Positions 57,178-64,000 of a DNA stretch of 64,000 nt are shown one piece after another. How positions within the stretch are numbered: position 1 is the first letter of the stretch; the number at the start of each line of letters is the position of its first letter. This DNA comes from Aspidiotus rigidus. Taxonomy: Eukaryota > Arthropoda > Insecta > Hemiptera > Diaspididae. Below the pieces are notes generated by a model, which worked only from the letters and a program-made list of their open reading frames with translations, was not told the origin of the DNA and searched no databases. The stretch spans positions 15,722,501 through 15,786,500 of the forward strand of contig JAVHKY010000025.1 of NCBI GenBank assembly GCA_035079385.1, written 5' to 3'. The translations under genes and the position numbers were made by a program.

Positions 57178-57560
57178 TCATGACTGAACCAGCGAGTCAT
57201 CGAAGTGTGAATCATCCTCATAGACTAATTCAATCAATCCCTCCTCAGGAATATACCTGTTCAACACGGTAATGTCTTTAATATTTCGGTGACGATGAAT
57301 TTCGATTTTTTCTAACGCTAAGCGCCTAAAATATGATTTTTCCCTGTGAAGGAGAACTTCAGACCCCTCATTGGGACTATGACCACTATCAATTGAATGG
57401 TCTGCAAACACCGACTCGCCTACTTTTCTTTTTTCCAGGCTTTCCTGGGTTCATCAACTCTAATCTGGAATTGACGGCTAGTCATACCTATGTACACGCT
57501 AGGGCAATCGCCACAGGCCACCCTATGAACACCACCCCTCTCGGCCATCGGTATTGGATC
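57178..57560 (-). pseudogene. PLE-A2 GIY-YIG endonuclease, frameshifted
   Basis: The first part is read in a different frame near 57420-57560 ('GDCPSVYIGMTSRQF'); the last part is the open frame 57178-57411 ('HSIDSGHSPNEGSEVLLHRE', 'LALEKIEIHRHRN', 'NRYIPEEGLIELVYEDDSHF'). The GIY Tyr is changed to His. The conserved Glu is kept. Confidence 0.8.
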
Positions 57561-57562
57561 TT

Positions 57563-58887
57563 TCAATTTGACCAAAAGGCTCTTAACAGTATTGGTACTA
57601 TAAAACGCTGGCCGAAAACCGAAGGGACGGAGGGCACCGAAGAAAACCTCCCCAGAAACGGCAGCCTAATCCACCGTTTTCGCCTATCAAGGTGCAGTTC
57701 GCGGGGGAAGAGGTTGTGGAATCGAGACTTTTTCTTGTAAGTCTGAATGTCCATCTTGACCTGATCCACTCTAGCCAAGTGCTTTATCGTCACGAGTTCT
57801 TTTTTGAAGGCAACCTCGCTCACAGGGAGTTGAGTGAGGCGATAGATTAAGCAATTAAATGTAGCTAATTTACGGGCAAAAGGTACGAAAGACGACCCGT
57901 GGATGGCAATGTCAGTCGAAGTACTTTTCCGGTAAATACCGAATTCATGGACACCGTCAATGACAGATATGGGTAAGTCCAGAAATTTATTGACGACATC
58001 AAACGAGCACGAAATTGAACCTGCAGGAAGGTATGTGTCCTTCAATTTTCCAACCAGGGCGCTCGAATTCTTAACTGAATAGGGAGACGGCACCTCCACA
58101 CGAGCTTTGAACCATCTATCCGGGAGGAGGAAACAAACGAAACACCGGCCGCATCGGTAAATTTCCTTGAAACTTTGTGTACCTTCGGCAATCCGTAAAG
58201 GAGGGGAGGAACTGGATTCGGTTCCGAAATGGCTTTCTTTATAGCGGGGCTCCTAATGATAACCTCACTACCATTAATAAGTTTTCTTACCTCTTTAACG
58301 AATTTTGGAAAATCAAAAAGAGGGTCCTCCTTGACCCCACATTGGCCAAGCACCTCGTAAACCTTAGAGACGTAGGAAGCCTTGTCCATAACTACGACAG
58401 CATTCCCTTTGTCAGCTTTAGTAAAGACTAACTTTTCCTCCCTAATCTTCCTTCTCAAACCTATGATCAAATCACTCCCTGCATCACTTAAGCAACGGAG
58501 GGGGGTATTGCGAACCATTTCGGCACATTTTTTCTGGGTATTTACACCAGGCCCGATCTTTACTGGTAAATCAGCCACAACTTTTGCTAAAGTCTCCTCA
58601 TTTTTTAGAGGGGAGAGCCCGAATTTCAATCCCTTCTCCAGAAGTGTCAACTCATCACGGTTAAACTCCGTTTTGCTATGATTCGTGACACGTGGCTGAA
58701 AATGTTGCATAATGTCATCGTCGCCTCGATCTAATTCGCCCTCCCTAACCTTAGAGCTCAGGAGGGAGATCAGTTTCCAATTTTTCCTTTCTTTTAATTT
58801 CAACTCAAAGTCGCGACAAGCATATGGAATGAATAAATGGATCAAACTCACCGTGATGAAGTAGGCTAGAGAGCCGAGAGTGCACAA
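57563..58887 (-). pseudogene. PLE-A2 N-terminal region and deleted RT
   Basis: Two long open frames. 58042-58887 covers the PLE N-terminal region and RT blocks 1-2, ending soon after 'YGLPKVHK'. 57563-58099 starts with 'PYSVKNSSALVGKLKDTYL', carries the block 3 to block 7 fusion 'CSFDVVNKFLDLP', the 'FGIYRKSTSTDIAIHG' block and a basic linker. The deletion is internal and in frame. Confidence 0.85.
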
Positions 58888-59070
58888 GGAGGTTGAGCCT
58901 AGTGGTTACATTGAGTAAACCATACCACCTCCTCAACTCAGTACGAATCCATTGCTTTGTCATGAAAGTTTCCAACTTCTTAGTTGTTGAATGACTATCG
59001 GAATAAAAACGTAATTTCACAAAATTTGGGCCCAAATCGAACTGGAGGCATTTACGAAGGACCTATCTCT

Positions 59071-59440
59071 TGATAACAAACATTAGCAAGCGCTAATAAA
59101 GTTCACATCTTGAATTTGAGCGTTGTAAAGTGAAAGTTTCAGAATTTACCTACTTCTGCTTATTAACAGGGAACCTGTTTTATGGGGGGCTATTTGAGAA
59201 ATCTGCCGTCCGCCGTGCGCCGTCCAGCGTTTTTAAGTCCTATATTACACTAATAGTTGGTCTAGGCCTTCTTTTTACTACCTTTCTCCAAATCTAGGCT
59301 TCCTTGAATTTTCAATACCAAATCTCATTCGAATCATAAAACAGGTTCCCTGCGTTCCTCGTTTAACTTCGTTAAGGAAGCCGTCATTTTTATTCTTATG
59401 AGCCAATTACATTTCAGTGAAAATTAGACACATTGGTGGG
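59071..59440 (+). repeat. Remainder of the R-containing unit, with MITE E1 inside
   Basis: Continues the R copy broken by PLE-A2 (AACATTAGCAAGCGCTAATA, GAATTTGAGCGTTGT, GAATTTACCTACTTCT). The same words are at 63530-63735, where E1 is absent. Confidence 0.65.
59167..59352. mobile_element. E-family copy E1: 186-bp MITE with perfect 18-bp inverted ends
   Basis: CAGGGAACCTGTTTTATG (59167-59184) and its exact reverse complement (59335-59352). The interior shares GCCGTCCGCCGTGCGCCGTC-type words with E2 and the TCTAGGCTTCCTTGAATTTT block with E3. It is the shortest, cleanest member of the family and has no internal tandem array. Sequence beyond the right end (CGTTCCTCGTTTAAC) is shared with other copies, so the true element end may be further out on that side. 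Confidence 0.75.
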
Positions 59441-59769
59441 TCACTGCCGTGCGATAAAGAAAAATCTGGAAAGAAGGCCAGTATAGACGGAGAACAAATG
59501 GTGTAGCCACTTTTTATCAAATAGAATCAAGTATGGAAGTGTAGAAGATCACACCCAATCAGTTTATTAGAATAAAAGAGAAGAGCGGGGGAGCGTAAAA
59601 CTGATAAGGTAAGGTTTTGCATAATCGAGGTCTTGGAACGAGTCAGTGAGAAAAATACTTCCCAAGCGATTTAAAGGATGATTTCAACAGATTCGGAGAA
59701 GTTTGGAGGGTGTTTCATGGTGAAATAAACTTGGAATTATATCAAATCTTTCTCGATTTACATTTAGGT

Positions 59770-60640
59770 ATATAAGCTAAATGTACTCGTGCCTTGAATA
59801 TATTGAAATTCATCTTTACCCTCTCTGTAGGGTGCAACGAAGAACTTCTCGATCTTTACAAGAGTCTCATTTGTTCGCGGCTAGATTATGGAGAACCGAT
59901 TTATATAACCAGGCCAATAAATCGGGCCTCTCGTTGCTAGACACCATTCAAACCTCCTCCTTCAGAATGGCCTTGGATGCCTATTGAACAAGTCCTTCAA
60001 AGCTGCCGAACCTCCTCTTCACTTTCGTCGATTCATAGTAACGTCGAACTTCTATCAACTGTCTGTCAACTCTCGCCATTTCTAAATATCCTTCTTCAAA
60101 CCAAACACCATTCCTCCAGCCATCAGAAGCAATCATATCCTGCTCCAATTCTAACACTCCTAATGAACATCTCACAGTTTACCCCCTTCTACCCATTTAT
60201 ATGTCATCTCCAACTTGGAGTAATCTCCCATAACCAAACATTCTACTTCTCTTAAAATAACCGACAACTCCCGCCTTCACGCTTCAGGCTACAAAAACGA
60301 TTACCGTACTCTGATTACACAATCATGGAACTCACTCAGCTCTGGAAAAATCAACTCCATAACAAACTTCTCGTTAAAAAAATACCCACACCCTGGTCAT
60401 CTTCCTATACAATTCAACAGTCGAACATTTGTTCACCTATTTCAACTCCTACCGCTTCGCACTGCTACTAATACCCCCCAGGCTCACAAGAGCTCTCAAA
60501 AATCATTCTGACACCTAATAATTGTAACGTCGCGCCAATAGACCTATGTGAAGCTAGTGCTCGTTGGAATAAGAAAAAAAAGCTATTGGCACAAGAGCAG
60601 CTTCAAAGCTCGTTAAATAAATAAATATTACATAAAAATT
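59770..60640 (+). pseudogene. NLR-4: deleted non-LTR ORF2 in array unit 1
   Basis: Reads 'ELLDLYKSLICSRLDYGEPI' (RT tail, 59843-59905), 'QTSSFRMALDAY', 'PSKLPNLLFTFVDS', then 'LNISQF'-type sequence, and the C-terminal block 'FNSRTFVHLFQLLPLRTATN' (60410-60470). RNase H is missing compared with NLR-3. Several frameshifts. Confidence 0.72.
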
Positions 60641-60649
60641 CTGTGTAAT

Positions 60650-61020
60650 CATAAAATGAAATACATTACGTTGAAGTACAACTCGCAGATAATGTCCACC
60701 TTCTACCTTTTATAAATTCATCTTCGTTAGCTGACGATGAAATTTGGTTGGGGTCTGTGCGCGACGTCGTGCAACTGATTAAGTTATAGAATTAACTGAA
60801 TCATTGTAAATATTAAGAAACGACTGAAAGCAATCAAAGACCCAATTTTTGAAAGCTGATTATCATGATTTTTACCTTATTTTTTCCCATAGTTTTGGAT
60901 GTAAGATATCTGAATGTGATATAAGAATTACGATAGTGTTGGAAAATGTTTGCACTATCGTGGATTATTGAAATTCATTCATTGTTTAATTAAATCCTAT
61001 CTCTCGAAAACAAACATCAA
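60650..61020 (+). repeat. Repeat R copy in array unit 1
   Basis: Complete, uninterrupted R. It contains the CCTATCTCT site (about 61007) at which PLE-A2 inserted in the other copy. Confidence 0.8.
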
Positions 61021-61704
61021 AAAGGTGAAAATTTGACAGTGGTGGGTCCCCGCCGTGTGACACATCGAAATAGAAAAGAAGGCTAGCGTAGAAGTAGAGC
61101 CAATAGTGTAGCCACTTTTTGTCAACTACAATGAAGTATGGAACAGTAGGAGATTACATTCAATCCGTTTATCAAAATACAAGAGAAGAGCGGGGGAGCG
61201 TAAAACTGATAAGGTAAGGTTTTGCATAATCGAGGTCTTGGAACGACTTAGTGAGAAAAATACTTCCTAAGCGATTTTACAGATGATTTCAGCAGATTCG
61301 GAGAAGTTTGGAGGATGTTCTATGGCGAAACAAACTTGGAATTGTATTAAATCTTTCTTGATTTACATTTAGGTATATAAGCTAAGTGCATTCGTGCCTT
61401 GAATATATTGAAATTCATCTTTCCCCTCCCCACAGGGTGCAACGAAAAACTTCTCTATCTTTGCAATAGCCTTCAGAAGCAAACGTATCCCGCTCCAATT
61501 CTAACACTCGCACTCCTAATGAACATCTCACAATTTATCCTCTTCTACCTACTTATAAGTCATCTCCACCTCGGAGCCTCTCCTTGCCCAAAATCGTTTT
61601 AAATCTTTCAGAACCAAATATTCTTCTTCTCCTAAGAAAATAACCGACAATGCCGCCTTCCCGCTTCTGAACACAAAAACCACTACCGTACTCTTATTAC
61701 CCAA

Positions 61705-61718
61705 TCCTGAAACTCACT
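61705..61718. repeat. Left target-site duplication of PLE-A3
   Basis: TCCTGAAACTCACT, identical to 62765-62778. NLR-4 has the site once as ATGGAACTCACT (60325-60336). Confidence 0.92.
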
Positions 61719-61756
61719 TAAACGAATCCGTTCCTTGAGGTTACGGCTATCCATCA

Positions 61757-61830
61757 TAAACGAAAAAACGAATACTCTAAAGGGAGAGTAAACAAATGCA
61801 AACCGCAGAAAATAAAAACGAAGGGAGCGC
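61757..61830 (+). repeat. Left inverted repeat of PLE-A3
   Basis: 74 bp, exact reverse complement of 62691-62764. Its inner edge is GGGAGCGC, where homology stops. Confidence 0.95.
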
Positions 61831-62621
61831 AGTTTGGAATTTACAGGAAAGATACTACGACCGATGTTTTAGTCCACGGTGGTTCGTTCGGTCCTGTTGC
61901 TCATAAGATGGCTGCTTTTCATAGCCTAGTTCACAGACTGACTCGTATTCCGTTGAGTCAATCTGCTTATAAGAAAGAATTACTTACTATAAAACACCTG
62001 GCTAGAGCGAATGGAGTCAATGTCGACGTTGACGTGATGGTTCGGAGGAAAGTTACGAGGAGCCTTCTTGATTCCACCACCTCCCTCCCCCGAGACACGA
62101 TCCGTGATCGCCGTTTGCGTTGGATCAGTCTCCCTTTCCTGGGGAATTTCTCCCAGCAATTGGGTCGGGCCCTTCGCCCGTTTGGTTTCAGACCCGCGTT
62201 TTACAACCTCACCACAGTCAAGAGGTTGTTTGTGAGACTGAAGGATCCCATACCGGTTGATGAGAGGAGTGGTGTTTATAAGATGGAATGTGAGGATTGT
62301 GGAGGCTTTTATATTGGTGAGACCAGCCGCCAGATGAAAGTTAGAGTAGCTGAGCACCTGAAGTCTTGGAAGAAGGGACGCTTAGGGGAGTCAGCTTTCG
62401 CTGATCACTTGATTAACAGTGGCCACAGTTTCCGCGAGGGATCCGAAAAGCTCCTCCATAGGGAGAATTCCTACCGTAAGCGTATCGCCCTTGAGAATAT
62501 AGAGATAATGCGTCACCTCAACACTGACGGTATCACTATACTCAACTCGTACATTCCGGAAGATGGCTTGATCGAACAGGTTTATGATTCACACCGTGAT
62601 TTCTCGTTCGGACGATCTTAA
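61830..62621 (+). CDS. PLE-A3 linker and GIY-YIG endonuclease, intact but 5'-truncated
   Basis: About 263 open residues with no lesion, starting at the inverted-repeat junction (QFGIYRKD; no native start; the first Met is at 61908). Order: 'FGIYRKDTTTDVLVHGGSFG' block, 'MAAFHSLVHRLTRIPLSQSA', basic linker with 'RRLRWISLPFLGNFSQQL', then the endonuclease: 'RSGVYKMECEDCGGFYIGET', 'SRQMKVRVAEHLKSW', 'SAFADHLINSGHSF', 'RKRIALENIEIMRHLN', 'LNSYIPEDGLIEQVYD'. All GIY-YIG landmarks are present (GVY, YIG, Arg, His, Glu). RT is absent, so it could at most supply endonuclease. Whether it is expressed is unknown. Confidence 0.85.
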   Translation, partial: QFGIYRKDTTTDVLVHGGSFGPVAHKMAAFHSLVHRLTRIPLSQSAYKKELLTIKHLARANGVNVDVDVMVRRKVTRSLLDSTTSLPRDTIRDRRLRWISLPFLGNFSQQLGRALRPFGFRPAFYNLTTVKRLFVRLKDPIPVDERSGVYKMECEDCGGFYIGETSRQMKVRVAEHLKSWKKGRLGESAFADHLINSGHSFREGSEKLLHRENSYRKRIALENIEIMRHLNTDGITILNSYIPEDGLIEQVYDSHRDFSFGRS

Positions 62622-62662
62622 TACCTCTTCCTTCTCATTCGTTCGTCAGTTGCTTTCATTTC

Positions 62663-62700
62663 AGGTCTGAAGATGGTTGTTTAACCGAAAGCGCTCCCTT
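62663..62700 (+). ncRNA. Hammerhead-like ribozyme motif of PLE-A3
   Basis: CUGAAGA (62667-62673), one U, GGUU / AACC with loop GUUU (stem II), GAAA (62687-62690), GCGCU, then C (62696, cleavage position). CUGANGA and GAAA are intact and stem III is the palindrome AGCGCU, which can pair only between two copies. Stem I is weak in this copy (AGG against CCU with a bulged U). Confidence 0.6.
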
Positions 62701-62764
62701 CGTTTTTATTTTCTGCGGTTTGCATTTGTTTACTCTCCCTTTAGAGTATTCGTTTTTTCGTTTA
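62691..62764 (-). repeat. Right inverted repeat of PLE-A3
   Basis: Runs from GCGCTCCC (the hammerhead stem III palindrome) to the last base of the element. Confidence 0.95.
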
Positions 62765-62940
62765 TCCTGAAACTCACTCTGGAAAAATCAACTCAATAAT
62801 AAACTTCTCCTCATTAAAAAAATCCCCACCCAATGGTCATCCTCCTATAAGAAATCGAGACTTACCCAATTAAGAATTGGTTACACAAGAATTACCACTT
62901 CCACCAAACCAATCCTCATATATTCACTTTCCCATCTTGC

Positions 62941-62961
62941 CCCCCCCCCCCCCCCCCCCCA
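62941..62961. repeat. Poly-C tract
   Basis: An uninterrupted run of about 21 C inside the NLR-5 remnant; its length may be unreliable in an assembly. Confidence 0.9.
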
Positions 62962-63219
62962 CCCTACGAAATAGACAATTCAACAGTCGACCATTTGTTC
63001 ACCTGTCCCCAACTCCTACCGCTTCGAACTGCTACCAATACCTTCTCCACCCTTACAAAAGCCATCAAAAATGATAGCGACACCTAATAATCTAATAATT
63101 AAAACGGCCCGCCAATAGCCCTATAAGAAGCAAGTGCTCGTTGAAATAAGAAAAACAGAAAAAGCAGAGCATCTTAAAAGCTTGTTAAATGAATATATAC
63201 ATAAAAATTCTGTGTAACT

Positions 63220-63550
63220 ATCAAATGAAATACATTACGTTGCGGTACAACTCGCAGATAATGTTCACCTTCTACCTTCTTAAATTCAACTTCATTAGCT
63301 GACGATAACTTGTCAAAAAGGGGGTCTGTGCGTTACGTCGTGCAAGTGGTTAAGCTTAACCATTGTAAATATTAAGAAACGACAGAAAGCAATCAAAGAC
63401 CTAATTTTTGAAAGATTATTATGAATCTTACACAGTTTCGGATGTAAAACGATGGCTGGAAATTGTTTGCACTATCGTGGATTATTGAAATTCATCCATC
63501 GTTTAATGAAAACCTGTCTCTTGATAACAAACATCAGCAAGCGCTAATAA
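63220..63550 (+). repeat. Repeat R copy in array unit 2
   Basis: R with GGGGTCTGTGCGTTACGTCG and ATTGAAATTCATCCATCG, then TCTTGATAACAAACATCAGC. Lacks some of the central sequence of the other copies. Confidence 0.78.
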
Positions 63551-64000
63551 TTTTTTACGAATCAATTTGTCCGGACGGAATATAAATCATTGATACGAGA
63601 ATATGTCCGGCACTGCCGTCCAAAATTTAAGGAAGAGTTATAAGTAAATAAATGATTGAATTAATTTATTAATTAAAGACACATCAAGAATTTGAGCGTT
63701 GTTGAGTAAGAGTCTAAGAATTTACCTACTTCTTGGTTAGTTTATTCTTCTGTAAACATTAGACAAAATTGTATGTCCATGCCGTACGATACAGCAAAGT
63801 CAGGAAAGAAGGCCAGTGTAGACGTAGAACAAACAGCGTAGCCACTTCTTATAAAGTAGGATAAAATATGGAAGAGTAGGAGGTGACATCTAATCTGTTT
63901 ATTAGAATACAAGAGAAGAGGGTGGGGAAGGGAGAGCGTAAAAATGATGAGGTAGTGTTTTGCATAATGGGGTTCGTAGAACGATTGAGTGAGAAAAATA
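63551..64000. repeat. Unit boundary and start of array unit 3
   Basis: 63551-63760 is linker sequence shared with 59080-59165. 63780-64000 is the leader of a third unit (GAAAGAAGGCCAGTGTAGAC, GCATAATGGGG), cut by the window edge. Confidence 0.65.

Larger units (their letters stand above)
57029..59061 (-). mobile_element. Penelope-like element PLE-A2 (2.03 kb), RT core deleted
   Basis: Flanked by CCTATCTCT (57020-57028 and 59062-59070). Uninterrupted R copies at about 61007 and 63510 show the empty site. Minus strand: 'LRKCLQFDLGPNFVKLRFYS' at the very 5' edge, frameshift near 58870, 'FTKADKGNAVVVMDKASYV', 'PLLYGLPKVHK', then 'SVKNSSALVGKLKDTYLPAG', 'SISCSFDVVNKFLDLPISV'. The last phrase joins RT block 3 directly to block 7, so the palm with YVDD (about 150 residues in A1) is deleted. 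The endonuclease has GVH for GIY, 'VYIGMTSRQFQIR' and 'LALEKIEIHRH'. Confidence 0.9.
61719..62764 (+). mobile_element. PLE-A3: young 5'-truncated Penelope-like element with 74-bp inverted ends
   Basis: 1046 bp between identical 14-bp duplications. 61757-61830 is the exact reverse complement of 62691-62764 (the 3' tail), so the 5' side carries an inverted copy of the 3' end. Coding sequence then begins abruptly at QFGIYRKD and runs intact to the stop at 62621. A hammerhead-like motif follows at 62663-62700. Perfect inverted repeats, perfect TSD and an unbroken frame show a recent insertion. The first 38 bp (61719-61756) are not explained. Confidence 0.92.
61380..63100 (+). pseudogene. NLR-5: deleted non-LTR ORF2 in array unit 2, interrupted by PLE-A3
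   Basis: The left part (61380-61718) reads 'ALNILKFIFPLPTGCNEKLL' then a short linker with a larger deletion than NLR-4. The right part (62779-63100) reads 'KSPPNGHPPI', 'RIGYTRITTSTKPILIYSLS', 'HLA', then a run of Pro from a C tract, 'FNSRPFVHLSPTPTA'. The C tract replaces the place where a Cys-containing knuckle would be expected. Confidence 0.72.
59440..64000 (+). repeat. Head-to-tail array of ~1.6-kb units derived from a non-LTR element and R
   Basis: The anchor word GAGAAGAGCGGGGGAGCG is at 59578 and 61183 and, diverged, at 63913. Spacing is 1605 bp, then 2730 bp, which becomes about 1670 bp after removing the 1060 bp added by PLE-A3. Each unit has a leader (CCAGTATAGACGGAG-like, AAAATACTTCC, TTTACATTTAGGTATATAAG), a remnant of the RT end and C-terminus of the non-LTR ORF2, then repeat R. 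The third unit is cut by the window edge. Confidence 0.8.

Noticed and set aside
1..64000. tRNA, rRNA, LTR retrotransposon and viral insertions
   Set aside because: I looked for tRNA-like cloverleafs, paired LTRs, gag/integrase motifs and viral polymerase motifs by eye and saw none I could support.

Overview
This window is non-coding-rich eukaryotic DNA, probably from an arthropod. The only host gene visible is a set of three immunoglobulin-domain exons on the minus strand: 39484-39684, 12578-12699 and 756-906. They have canonical GT/AG splice sites and compatible phases and, read in that order, encode the end of one Ig domain and all of a second. They belong to an insect klingon/Lachesin/IgLON-like neuronal cell-adhesion protein. 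The gene is split by introns of 26,784 bp and 11,671 bp, and its 5' and 3' exons lie outside the window. The arthropod assignment rests on this gene type plus an R1-like non-LTR fragment and abundant Penelope-like elements. I cannot name the species.

The rest of the window is intron filled with repeats. 1-12.6 kb: an inverted-unit minisatellite (2.0-2.96 kb), a 0.67-kb inverted repeat pair (3.49-4.17 and 10.69-11.37 kb) and a 554-bp hAT-like MITE with perfect ends. 14.6-16.1 kb: a 41-bp minisatellite. 21.5-25.9 kb: a 3.45-kb foldback transposon nested in a member of a repeat family here called E. 28.6-30.2 kb: a 178-bp pyrimidine-rich tandem array. 31-38.3 kb: a nearly full-length but broken Penelope-like element (PLE), two I-superfamily (RNase H-bearing) non-LTR remnants, an E copy and a small MITE. 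40.2-47.5 kb: inverted and direct duplications, one PLE inserted in another, and an E copy carrying a 130-bp tandem array. 49.6-53.3 kb: a graveyard of PLE and R1-like fragments with a decamer array. 54.5-64 kb: non-LTR remnants that become a head-to-tail array with a period of about 1.6 kb, itself invaded by PLEs.

The most interesting signals concern the PLEs. At least ten PLE pieces of two or three families occur on both strands. They encode recognisable RT (YVDD box) and GIY-YIG endonuclease parts. Four have a hammerhead-like motif just past the ORF, with a short palindromic stem III (AGCGCT or ACCGGT); in three of the four the stem I sequence differs while pairing is kept. Several insertions have readable target-site duplications (14, 14, 9 and about 10 bp). 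One young copy (61719-62764) is bounded by 74-bp perfect inverted repeats whose inner edge falls exactly on the ribozyme palindrome. One insertion is an 81-bp foldback made only of a PLE 3' end.

All similarities were judged by eye from the sequence and the translations. No alignment, database search or folding program was run, so percentages are not given and repeat edges are approximate unless TSDs or TIRs fix them.
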